Shown piece by piece: positions 1-6,011 of a DNA stretch of 7,271 bases. Numbering within the stretch: position 1 is the first letter of the stretch; the number at the start of each line of letters is the position of its first letter. A program made the translations under genes and the position numbers. The stretch covers positions 1-7,271 of the forward strand of contig DASWRT010000406.1 of the NCBI GenBank assembly GCA_036403035.1, in the 5' to 3' direction. The notes under the pieces were generated by a model. The model was not told where the DNA came from. It ran no database searches and was given only the letters and a program-made list of their open reading frames with translations. The DNA comes from DASWRT01 sp036403035. GTDB lineage: Bacteria; Pseudomonadota; Alphaproteobacteria; ATCC43930; CGMCC-115725.

Positions 1-37
1 CTCACTCGGATTGTTATCCTGGGGTGGGAGAGATGTT

Positions 38-193
38 ATGGAACACTCAGTCTTTTTACGGGAAGAAGCCGAGAAATTCCGAGCGCTCGCGGAGCGTGTG
101 AAGGACCCCAGGCTCCTCCGGGAGTATATCGACCTCGCGGAGACCTGCGAGGAGGTCGCCGAGGAGATGGAGCATCGGCAGACCGGCGGCTGA
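38..193 (+). CDS. Small charged helical protein, function unknown (51 aa)
   Basis: The frame is open upstream to a TTG at 11, but the ATG at 38 is preceded by a purine-rich GGGAGAG (26-32) at usable spacing, so I start there. The protein is soluble-looking and very rich in Glu, Arg, Leu and Ala. Its core (FLREEAEKFRALAERVKDP, then LREYIDLAETCEEVAEEME) reads as two amphipathic helices joined at a DP turn, a plausible helical hairpin. From memory, very similar 50-70 aa proteins with the pattern 'R-x-x-A-E-x-x-R-x-L-A...DP..R..L..LA..CE.LA' are common in alphaproteobacterial genomes and have no assigned function. It has no signal peptide or membrane segment. It converges on ppk1. Its promoter lies mostly outside the window. 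Coding status is well supported by the family-like pattern; function is not known. Confidence 0.72.
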   Translation: MEHSVFLREEAEKFRALAERVKDPRLLREYIDLAETCEEVAEEMEHRQTGG

Positions 194-431
194 CCGCCCT
201 GCTCCAATGCAATATCCGCGAAAACCGGCATTTTCCGGTGCTCTGTCGCGCGAAGCGATAATGCTACGATAGGTTGAGTCCATTATGACGTAGGGGCGGG
301 GCTTGCCCGCCCGCGGGCTCCCGGCGGAATGGCATCGGACTTGCGCGATAGCGATGCTGCGGCGAGGACGTCGCGAGCGACGGCTCCTGCAATTAAGCGC
401 ATCACTCGACGAAGGCACAGCGACTCTTGCC
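194..431. other. Convergent spacer with GC-rich hairpins
   Basis: This gap lies between the end of the small + strand gene and the end of ppk1 on the minus strand, so transcripts meet here. I see three perfect inverted repeats: ACCGG (224-228)/CCGGT (235-239); GGGCGGG (294-300)/CCCGCCC (306-312), with GCCCG (305-309)/CGGGC (314-318) as a competing alternative; and CGTCG (369-373)/CGACG (378-382) with a CGAG loop. None is followed by a T-run on either strand, so they are not textbook intrinsic terminators. They could still limit read-through or protect the 3' ends of the mRNAs. I find no convincing small ORF in the spacer. Confidence 0.4.
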
Positions 432-2696
432 TCAGTCCGGCCGGCGGGCGCTCGCGGCGTTGGCCGGGAAGGCGGAAGCGGTCATGCTGCTGCGCGAGCG
501 CTTGAGCGCGCTGCCGCGACCCGAGAGGCTCGGGTTGGTCATGAAATAGACATGCGCGCTCGGCGCGCCGTCGGCGGCCTTGATGCGCACGAAGCTGCCG
601 TCCGGCCGCATCACCCAGCTCTGCGCCTCGTCCCGCAGGTTGGCGACCATGATCTGGTCGAGAACCTGCCGGTGCACCGTCTCGTTCTCGATCGGCACCA
701 GCGTCTCGACGCGGTGGTCGAAGTTGCGCGGCATCCAGTCGGCGGATGAGATGAACACCTTGGCCTCATCGGACGGCAGCTTGCGACCGTTGCCGAAGCA
801 GACGATGCGGCTGTGTTCCAGGAAGCGTCCGACGATGCTCTTGACCCGGATGTTATCCGAAAGCCCCGGCACGCCGGGCCGCAGGCAGCAGATGCCGCGC
901 ACGATCAGCAGGATCGAGACGCCCTCCCGTGAGGCGCGGTAGAGCGCATCGATCATTTGCGGGTCAACCAGGGAGTTCATCTTGGCCCAGATCGTCGCCG
1001 GCCGTCCGGCGCGGGCGTGCTCGATCTCAGCCTCGATCAGCTCCATCAGCCGCGCACGCAGATTGACGGGCGCGATAGCGAGCTTCTCCAGATGGCTCGG
1101 CCGTGCATAGCCGGTCATGTAATTGAAAAGCCGCGCGGCGTCGCGGCACAGCGCCGGGTCGGTCGTGAAGAAGGATAGGTCGGTGTAGATCTTCGCGGTG
1201 ACCGGATGGTAGTTGCCGGTCCCGAAATGCACGTAGGTGCGCAGCAGGTCCGCCTCGCGGCGTGCCACCAGCGACACCTTGGCGTGCGTCTTCAGGTCGA
1301 CGAAGCCGTAGACGACCTGCGCCCCCGCGCGCTCCAGGCGCCGCGCCCAGCGGATGTTGCGCTCCTCATCGAACCGCGCCTTCAGCTCGACCAGGGCCGT
1401 CACCGACTTGCCGGCTTCGGCGGCGTCGACCAGCGCCGCGACGATCGGGCTGTCCTCGCTGGTGCGATAGAGCGTCTGCTTGATCGCGACCACCGCCGGA
1501 TCCTCGGCCGCCTGCCGCAGGAACTGCACGACGACGTCGAAGCTCTCGTACGGGTGGTGGACGATGATGTCCTTCTGCCGAATCGCGGCGAAGCAGTCGC
1601 CGCCGAAGTCGCGGATGCGCTCCGGGAAGCGCGGCGCGTAGGGAGCGAACAGCAGGTCGGGCCGGTCGGTGCCGATGAGCTGCCGGATGTCGGCGAGGCC
1701 GATCAGCCCGTCGAGCACGGCGGCGACGTCGGCCCCCGCGTCAAGCTCGCGCGCGACGAGGTCGCGCAGCGCCTGCGGCGTCTCGGCGCCGAAGCTCAGC
1801 CGGATCACCCGGCCGCGGCGGCGGCGCTTCAACGCGCTTTCGAACATGCGCACCAGATCCTGCGCCTCCTCTTCGACCTCGATGTCGCTGTCGCGAAGCA
1901 CGCGGAACGAGCCGAAGCCGGTGAGGTCGGCGCCGGGGAAAAGCTCCTCGATGCCGACGGCGAGCAGCGCCTGCTCCAGCCGGATGAAGCGGATCGGGAA
2001 CGTGCCGGGCAGCCGCACGAACCGTTCGACCCGCTCCGGCAGCAGCACCAGGCCGTTCATCTCGGTCCCGTCGTCGCGGCGCTTCAGCGCGGCGATGATC
2101 GCCAGCCCGCGGTTCGGCACGAACGGGAACGGGTGAGCCGGGTCGATCGCCATCGGCGTCAGCACCGGCAGGAAGTACTCGCCGAAGCGGCGGCGCAGCC
2201 ACGCCGCCTCCTTTTCAGTCAGATCCTGCGCCTCGATGACCTCGATCCCGGTCTCACGCAGCTGCCGGCGCAGCGTCTGCCAGCATTGCTGCTGCCGGCC
2301 GACCAGCTGCGCCGCCGCCTCGTTCACCGCGGCCAGCTCCTGTTCCGGCGTCAACCCGTCCTGGCTCGGCGTCGTGATCACGGCGGCAGCGAGATGGCGC
2401 AGGCCGGCGACGCGCACCATGAAGAACTCGTCGAGGTTGTCGTCCGAGATCGACAGGAAGCGAACCCGCTCCAGCAGCGGATGATGCGGGTTGTCGGCTT
2501 CTTCCAGCACGCGGGCGTTGAAGGCGAGCCAGGACAGCTCGCGATTGACGAAGCGTTCCGGCGATGCCGGATCGATTGCCGGCGTCTGTGCCGGTTCGCC
2601 GCGCTGCGCGGTCTCGCCGCGGGGCGCGGCGGTGGTGGGCGCCGCCCTGGCGGCGATCCGCACGGCTGCGGCTGCGACGCCTGACTGCTCCTTCAT
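432..2696 (-). CDS. ppk1: Polyphosphate kinase Ppk1
   Basis: This enzyme reversibly transfers the ATP gamma-phosphate to a growing inorganic polyphosphate chain, usually at the inner face of the membrane. At 754 aa it is slightly longer than the usual ~690-740 aa because of an Ala/Pro-rich, poorly conserved first ~45 residues. Family landmarks: FVNRELSWLAFN (about 49-60); SDDNLDEFF with the ATP-contacting Asn at 87; HPFPFVPNRGLA (189-200); KQTLYRTSEDSPIV (406-419) and ELKARFDEERNIRWA (437-451), whose Arg 411 and Arg 441 match the Mg2+-binding Arg pair; KTHAK with the autophosphorylated His at 471; and GRFLEHSR with the second His at 628. The 157-residue gap between the two His equals that of E. 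coli Ppk1 (435/592), so the catalytic C-terminal half looks intact. The open frame extends up to 2837, but a strong GGAGG at 2702-2706 sits 5 nt before the ATG at 2696 (an ATG at 2699 is only 2 nt away), and the extra N-terminal residues are low-complexity. It follows the MgtC-like gene on the same strand. Confidence 0.97.
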   Translation of the reverse strand: MKEQSGVAAAAVRIAARAAPTTAAPRGETAQRGEPAQTPAIDPASPERFVNRELSWLAFNARVLEEADNPHHPLLERVRFLSISDDNLDEFFMVRVAGLRHLAAAVITTPSQDGLTPEQELAAVNEAAAQLVGRQQQCWQTLRRQLRETGIEVIEAQDLTEKEAAWLRRRFGEYFLPVLTPMAIDPAHPFPFVPNRGLAIIAALKRRDDGTEMNGLVLLPERVERFVRLPGTFPIRFIRLEQALLAVGIEELFPGADLTGFGSFRVLRDSDIEVEEEAQDLVRMFESALKRRRRGRVIRLSFGAETPQALRDLVARELDAGADVAAVLDGLIGLADIRQLIGTDRPDLLFAPYAPRFPERIRDFGGDCFAAIRQKDIIVHHPYESFDVVVQFLRQAAEDPAVVAIKQTLYRTSEDSPIVAALVDAAEAGKSVTALVELKARFDEERNIRWARRLERAGAQVVYGFVDLKTHAKVSLVARREADLLRTYVHFGTGNYHPVTAKIYTDLSFFTTDPALCRDAARLFNYMTGYARPSHLEKLAIAPVNLRARLMELIEAEIEHARAGRPATIWAKMNSLVDPQMIDALYRASREGVSILLIVRGICCLRPGVPGLSDNIRVKSIVGRFLEHSRIVCFGNGRKLPSDEAKVFISSADWMPRNFDHRVETLVPIENETVHRQVLDQIMVANLRDEAQSWVMRPDGSFVRIKAADGAPSAHVYFMTNPSLSGRGSALKRSRSSMTASAFPANAASARRPD

Positions 2697-2700
2697 CATG

Positions 2701-2709
2701 TCCTCCCCC
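2701..2709 (-). promoter_or_regulatory. Ribosome binding site that decides the ppk1 start
   Basis: On the minus strand the sequence reads GGGGGAGGA just before two adjacent ATG codons (2699 and 2696). Spacing to the second ATG is about 5 nt, and to the first about 2 nt, so 2696 is preferred. The alternative upstream starts at 2759 and 2837 lack a comparable site. Confidence 0.7.
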
Positions 2710-2838
2710 GTCTTTCTCTCGACCGGCCGCCGCCGAGGCCGTTCAGGCTGCGCTGTCATCGGCTTCGACGCTCCAGCGAACCGCCGAGACCGACGGCTCC
2801 AGGCTGATCCTTCCGGCGATCCGCTCAAGGGCGGCATC

Positions 2839-3483
2839 CTAGCGCTTGAGCGCCGCGACGTGTGCGCTCATCTCGACCGTCGCCGGCCCCGGCCGCTCCA
2901 TGTCAACGCTGTCGAGTTCGCGGAGGCTCAGCCCGGCCTCGCCGAAGCCGTGCAGCAGGAGGGCGCGGACATGGGCCTCCTGCGGCGCCCCGCAGAGGAC
3001 ACGGACGAAATAGCCTGTCTCGTTCTCCGGTTCCGAGAACGCGCGCCGGTCGAGCCGGGCGACGATCCGGCGGAGGAACAGGTTGACGCCGATCACCAGC
3101 GCGCATGTGGACGCCGCAGCGAGGGTCTCGCCCGCGGCGGCGCTCGCGCCGACCGCCGCCGAGCACCAGATCGTCGCCGCGGTGTTGATGCCGCGGACGT
3201 TGACGCCTTCCTTCATGATCGTCCCGGCGCCGAGGAACCCGACGCCGGAAACGACATAGGCGATGACGCGCGTGGTATCGCCCGGGCCGGAAATCGTGCC
3301 GGCCAAGTCGACGAACGACGCCGCGCCGAGGCTGACGAGCGCATTGGTCCGCAATCCCACGGTGCGCTGCCGCCATGGGCGCTCGATGCCGATCGCCGAG
3401 CCCAGCAGCATCGCGAGCAGCAGACGCGGAATCGTCTTGTCGCCCGCGAAGTACGCAGTGAAGAAATCGAGCGGCGGAAGCAT
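2839..3483 (-). CDS. MgtC/SapB family membrane protein
   Basis: The 214-aa product is a multi-pass inner-membrane protein. The hydrophobic N-terminal domain (about 18-138) carries the family signature: GSAIGIERPWRQRTVGLRTN (28-47), with the conserved Glu-Arg and GLRT, then VSGVGFLGAGTIMKEG (78-93) and VRGINTAATIWCSAAVG (96-112). About four to five membrane helices fit. The C-terminal ~60 residues (YFVRVLCG to the end) alternate beta and alpha and fit the small ACT-like cytosolic domain seen in longer family members. In pathogens MgtC supports growth in low Mg2+ and inside macrophages, and restrains the F1Fo ATPase and phosphate uptake; many members in free-living bacteria have unknown roles. 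The ATG at 3483 has no good ribosome binding site, but the reading frame before the first membrane helix supports it. The gene lies 142 nt before ppk1 and 93 nt after the DUF5132-like gene, all on the same strand. A link with polyphosphate metabolism is attractive but inferred. Confidence 0.92.
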   Translation of the reverse strand: MLPPLDFFTAYFAGDKTIPRLLLAMLLGSAIGIERPWRQRTVGLRTNALVSLGAASFVDLAGTISGPGDTTRVIAYVVSGVGFLGAGTIMKEGVNVRGINTAATIWCSAAVGASAAAGETLAAASTCALVIGVNLFLRRIVARLDRRAFSEPENETGYFVRVLCGAPQEAHVRALLLHGFGEAGLSLRELDSVDMERPGPATVEMSAHVAALKR

Positions 3484-3550
3484 CGGCGGGTCAACGCGTA
3501 TTGAGTCGGCGCCACTGTAGAGTGCGGGCGATGGCAGTTTCGTGACAGGG

Positions 3551-3576
3551 GGCGCGGCCGCGCAGAATGCCGCGCC
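3551..3576 (-). terminator. Perfect 8-bp GC hairpin abutting a stop codon
   Basis: GGCGCGGC (3551-3558) and GCCGCGCC (3569-3576) are perfect reverse complements around a 10-nt loop. The 3' arm touches the TAA stop (3577-3579) of the minus-strand DUF5132-like gene. No T-run follows in the minus direction (the next bases are CCCTGTCACG), so this may be a weak terminator, an attenuator before the MgtC-like gene, or an mRNA-stabilising stem. Confidence 0.4.
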
Positions 3577-4038
3577 TTACCAATCCTCCGTGATCGTGCC
3601 GGCGACATTATCGAGAGCGCGGGCCGTCGGTCCGGACGTCCGGTCGCGCTTGTGAGCGACGGCGCGGTGCAGCTTGCGCAGGTGACGGTGGTACCGAGTA
3701 GACCGGTCGGCGTCGTCCCAGCCCCATTGACGCGCACGCGTCCGCGCCTTGTGCTTGAAGTGTCGAATCGTGGCGTGCGCGGCTTGTTGTTTTTCGTCCT
3801 CCGGGCCGGGCCCCGAAAGAGCCGATGTCAGCTCCTTCATCGTGGTTTCGACGAGGGAGTTTATCAGCTCTCCGTCCAGCTCGGTTTCGGATTCCAGGAA
3901 CAGGGTCAGCCCGGCCTTCACGATCGACCGCAGCGGCCCGCCGACGTTCGGCGCGACCCTGGGCAGCAGGATCATCGCGGCCGTGAGCGCGACGCCGGCC
4001 CCGATCTCGGGCGTCATCGTTTCGTCGAATAGCGCCAT
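3577..4038 (-). CDS. DUF5132-like small membrane protein with His/Arg-rich tail
   Basis: The 153-aa product starts at an ATG with GGGAGG 6 nt upstream (4045-4050). I do not recognise it at full length. Its first ~70 residues line up with the two proteins encoded at 5602 and 6012: a short M-A/S-L head, a Gly/Ala-rich hydrophobic segment (about 11-30, ending LLPRVAPNVGGP), a basic R-S-I-V-K-A-G-L stretch (37-44), then a Glu-rich helix (50-70). I therefore call it a divergent DUF5132-type protein. What differs is the tail: after an acidic Pro/Gly linker (75-83) comes a basic stretch of ~45 residues with seven His (88, 93, 96, 117, 119, 124, 129), a WGWDDADR turn (105-112) and many Arg/Lys. That tail could bind metal, acidic lipid, nucleic acid or polyphosphate; none of these is shown. 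The gene lies 66 nt after the DUF445 gene on the same strand and is probably cotranscribed with it. Confidence is high that it is coding, moderate for the family. Confidence 0.72.
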   Translation of the reverse strand: MALFDETMTPEIGAGVALTAAMILLPRVAPNVGGPLRSIVKAGLTLFLESETELDGELINSLVETTMKELTSALSGPGPEDEKQQAAHATIRHFKHKARTRARQWGWDDADRSTRYHRHLRKLHRAVAHKRDRTSGPTARALDNVAGTITEDW

Positions 4039-4104
4039 CGTCTTCCTCCCTGGATCTGCGACAGGCGACAGGTATCTCGTGCCCGAACCTTTCCCGGTCC
4101 GCGG

Positions 4105-5346
4105 TCAGCGGAGCACACGGGTCAGCAGGAACAGCACGCATCCGATCGATCCGCCGACGAGCGTGCCGGTGATCCGCACGTACTGAAGGTCGGCGCCGAG
4201 GGCGAGTTCCATCCGTTCGACAAGGACACGCTCGTCCCAGCGCCGCACGACGTCCGCGATGAATTGCGCAAGCTCGCGGCGCCACGGGAGGACGTGCAGG
4301 ACGGCGGTCTCGATGATGCCGTTCATCCGTTCGCGCATCGACGCGTCGGCGAGCAAGGTGCGTCCGGCCGAGGCGAGGATCGTCGTCAGTCCTTCCCGCG
4401 TCTTCGATTCCGGGCTCGCGAGGTCCGCCAGCACGAGATCCCGCGCTTGATCCCAGATCGAGCCGAGCCATCGCTGGACCTCCGGCTGGTCGAGCAGCCG
4501 CTGCTTCGCCGCCTCGATCTCCGCCCGCCGCTCCGGCGACGCGGCGAGATCGCGGGTCAGATCGTCGATCGCGCCGAGCAGCTTCCGCCGCGCCTTGCTG
4601 TCCGGCTGACGCAGGTCGTCCAGAAGTTCCTTGAGGCCGCGGAGGAGCGCGCGGGCAATCTGACGATCGACGGCGCGCGGGATCCACCATCGCCGCTGCT
4701 CCCGTTCCCCGGCGGCGAGTTCGAGCCGTTCCGCGTTGCGGTCTAGATACTCGACGGCGAACTCGATGCCGCGATCCAGCACGGCGGTATGGTAGCCGCC
4801 GGCGGTCATCAGCATCATCGCCTTTTCGAACAGCGGGGCGACGTCGATCTCGCGAAGCTGGCGGCCGAGCGCACGGGTGGTGAAGGCCCGGATCTCCGCG
4901 TCGTCGACGGCTTGGATCAGGGATGGCGCGAGGCTGACGGCGCGCGCCGCCAGGATCTCGGCATGTCCGGGGGCGGCAAGCCACGCTCCGATCCGGCTCG
5001 CGATGTCGAGCGCCCGGAGCTTCGCCAGGATCAGTTCCTCCGTAAGGAAATGCCGCTCCAGGAAGGTTCCGAGCCCCTCGCCGATGCGGACCTTGTTGCG
5101 CGGCACGATCGCGGTATGCGGAATGGGCAGGCCCAGCGGATGCTTGAACACGGCCGTTACCGCGAACCAGTCGGCGAGGCCGCCGATCACGCCGGCTTCG
5201 GCGACGGCGTGCAGCAGCGCGGTCCAGAACCCCGGCTCGCGCACCGTCGCCGTGGCGACGAACACGGCCGCCATGGTCAGCAGCAGGCCGGTCGCGACCG
5301 TGCGGTTCCGGCGCAACGCGCGGCGCTGCAGCGCCTCCTGCTCCAA
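4105..5346 (-). CDS. DUF445 family (YjiN-like) inner-membrane protein
   Basis: The 413-aa product is close to the length of E. coli YjiN. An N-terminal membrane helix (about 17-35) is followed by the DUF445 signature: GVIGGLADWFAVTAVF (52-67), KHPLGLPIPHTAIVPRNK (68-85) and RIGEGLGTFLERHFL (87-101). A long, mostly helical, charged middle region follows (about 105-375). The protein closes with ERMELALGADLQYVRITG and a second membrane helix, LVGGSIGCVLFLL. The pattern suggests a protein anchored at both ends with a large soluble helical domain. The biochemical function of the family is not established. The start is TTG at 5346, chosen because AAGGAGG (5351-5357) lies 4 nt upstream and no in-frame ATG precedes the first membrane helix. 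It is the first gene of the minus-strand block and faces the DUF5132/HMA_2 block across a 255-nt spacer. Confidence 0.93.
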   Translation of the reverse strand: MEQEALQRRALRRNRTVATGLLLTMAAVFVATATVREPGFWTALLHAVAEAGVIGGLADWFAVTAVFKHPLGLPIPHTAIVPRNKVRIGEGLGTFLERHFLTEELILAKLRALDIASRIGAWLAAPGHAEILAARAVSLAPSLIQAVDDAEIRAFTTRALGRQLREIDVAPLFEKAMMLMTAGGYHTAVLDRGIEFAVEYLDRNAERLELAAGEREQRRWWIPRAVDRQIARALLRGLKELLDDLRQPDSKARRKLLGAIDDLTRDLAASPERRAEIEAAKQRLLDQPEVQRWLGSIWDQARDLVLADLASPESKTREGLTTILASAGRTLLADASMRERMNGIIETAVLHVLPWRRELAQFIADVVRRWDERVLVERMELALGADLQYVRITGTLVGGSIGCVLFLLTRVLR

Positions 5347-5350
5347 TCTT

Positions 5351-5357
5351 CCTCCTT
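5351..5357 (-). promoter_or_regulatory. Strong ribosome binding site for a TTG start
   Basis: The minus strand reads AAGGAGG, then AAGA, then TTG. The near-perfect anti-16S match 4 nt before the TTG at 5346 is the main reason for choosing this non-ATG start for the DUF445 gene. Confidence 0.75.
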
Positions 5358-5551
5358 GGCGGTGCGCCCGCCATCGCGAATGAACACAGCAAGTGAAATA
5401 TTCGCCTTATTTGAATAAACGTGCGGTTTCGGATTACGGATTTGCAAAAGAAACGTCCTAAAGTTAGCATCATTGCAAAGAATTGCGCGTTGGCATCTCA
5501 GGGATCGCGCCGGCACTTGCTTGTTACGCGGCGAAGGCGGCCGGCGGCGGT

Positions 5552-5596
5552 GGACGAAGTCCTTTTCGATGTGCCGAAAGGACCGCAAGTAGGAGG
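5552..5596 (+). promoter_or_regulatory. Leader with competing stem-loops next to the ribosome binding site
   Basis: In the leader of the first + strand gene, GGAC (5552-5555) can pair with GTCC (5559-5562) around a GAA loop. GTCC is also the start of GTCCTTTTCG (5559-5568), which pairs with CGAAAGGAC (5575-5583) around a 6-nt loop, with one bulged T. The two stems share GTCC, so they are mutually exclusive. The larger stem ends 7 nt before the AGGAGG ribosome binding site (5591-5596), which lies 5 nt before the ATG at 5602. It may affect translation or simply be a leader stem. It matches no riboswitch class I know. Confidence 0.35.
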
Positions 5597-5601
5597 AAAG
5601 A

Positions 5602-5940
5602 ATGTCTCTCGTCGAAGACATGTTCAAAGGCAACATGGTCACTGGCCTCGCCGTGGCGGGCGCCGTCGTGCTCGCGCCGACGCTGCTCCCGGCGGTCGGC
5701 CGCATCTTGAGGCCGGTCGCGAAGACCGCGATCAAGGGTGGGCTGATGATCTATCGCGAAACTCTCGCCGGCATCGGCGACGTTACCGGAGACCTCGTCG
5801 CCGAGGCGCGGGCGGAACTGGAACATGATGGCGGCGGCGCCGGTTCGGGGGCGGCGGCCGAGGAAACGTCGGGCCGGCGGACGACGGCGGCGTCACGCAG
5901 CGGCGGCGGCGGTGCGCACCCGGCAGGCGCCACCAGCTAG
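5602..5940 (+). CDS. DUF5132-type small membrane protein (first tandem copy)
   Basis: The 112-aa product starts at an ATG with AGGAGG 5 nt upstream. Its layout is a short head (MSLVEDMFKGN), one hydrophobic Gly/Ala/Val segment (about 12-33, VTGLAVAGAVVLAPTLLP), a basic Pro-Val-Ala-Lys and AIKGGLMIYRE stretch (38-53), an acidic helix (DVTGDLVAEARAELEHD, 60-76), then a Gly/Ala/Ser-rich disordered tail with a single His near the end. This is the pattern I associate with DUF5132 proteins, found next to HMA_2-domain proteins and metal P-type ATPases. No enzymatic motif is visible, so a structural or accessory membrane role is likely. By layout it resembles mycobacterial PacL (DUF1490) partners of P-type ATPases, but it lacks their C-terminal His/Asp metal-binding motif. 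It is the first gene of the + strand block. Only 71 nt separate it from the next copy. Confidence 0.82.
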   Translation: MSLVEDMFKGNMVTGLAVAGAVVLAPTLLPAVGRILRPVAKTAIKGGLMIYRETLAGIGDVTGDLVAEARAELEHDGGGAGSGAAAEETSGRRTTAASRSGGGGAHPAGATS

Positions 5941-5949
5941 TCCGTCGAT

Positions 5950-5969
5950 CGCTGCCGACGCGGGCAGCG
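5950..5969 (+). other. 7-bp hairpin just after a stop codon
   Basis: CGCTGCC (5950-5956) and GGCAGCG (5963-5969) pair perfectly around GACGCG. The stem starts 9 nt after the TAG of the first DUF5132 gene and lies before the second copy. There is no T-run. It may tune the relative expression of the two copies by partial termination or 3'-end protection. Confidence 0.35.
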
Positions 5970-6011
5970 GCGGCCACTTGGAGCATTTGGCGGAAGCGGG
6001 GCAGGCGAGGG

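Larger units (their letters stand above)
5347..5601. promoter_or_regulatory. Divergent control region, AT-rich core
   Basis: This is the only clearly AT-rich stretch in the window (about 5380-5480) and it lies between divergent genes, so promoters for both blocks should be here. Visible structure: inverted repeat GCGAAT (5376-5381)/ATTCGC (5400-5405) with 18 nt between the arms; palindrome TTATT-TG-AATAA (5407-5418); and two copies of the self-complementary TTGCAA (5442-5447 and 5473-5478) exactly 31 bp apart, each followed by A/G-rich sequence. A weak sigma70-like pair on the + strand, TTGCAA (5442-5447) and TTAGCA (5464-5469) with a 16-nt spacer, is possible. I did not find a GGAAC-N16/17-GTT type EcfG promoter. 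No ORF in the region looks real. Confidence 0.55.

Noticed and set aside
294..312. GGGCGGG/CCCGCCC stem as an intrinsic terminator
   Set aside because: There is no T-run on either side and it lies ~120 nt beyond the ppk1 stop; kept only as spacer structure.
1206..2684. 492-codon open frame on the + strand opposite ppk1
   Set aside because: It is antisense to a gene with full catalytic motifs; its product is Arg/Gln/His/Leu-rich low-complexity sequence typical of shadow frames in GC-rich DNA, with no recognisable domain.
2700..2837. N-terminal extension of Ppk1 to the ATG at 2837 or 2759
   Set aside because: The added residues are low-complexity and unlike the family, and the strong ribosome binding site is at 2701-2709.
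2491..3504. 337-codon + strand frame opposite the MgtC-like gene and the ppk1 start
   Set aside because: MgtC motifs on the minus strand are clear; this frame is charged low-complexity and crosses two genes.
3608..5473. 621-codon open frame on the minus strand overlapping the DUF445 and DUF5132-like genes
   Set aside because: It runs in another frame across two well-supported genes and their spacer; the product is Arg/Gly/Ala/Pro-rich and family-free.
5347..5601. EcfG-type general stress promoter
   Set aside because: I looked for GGAAC followed after 16-17 nt by GTT on both strands and found only poor partial matches.
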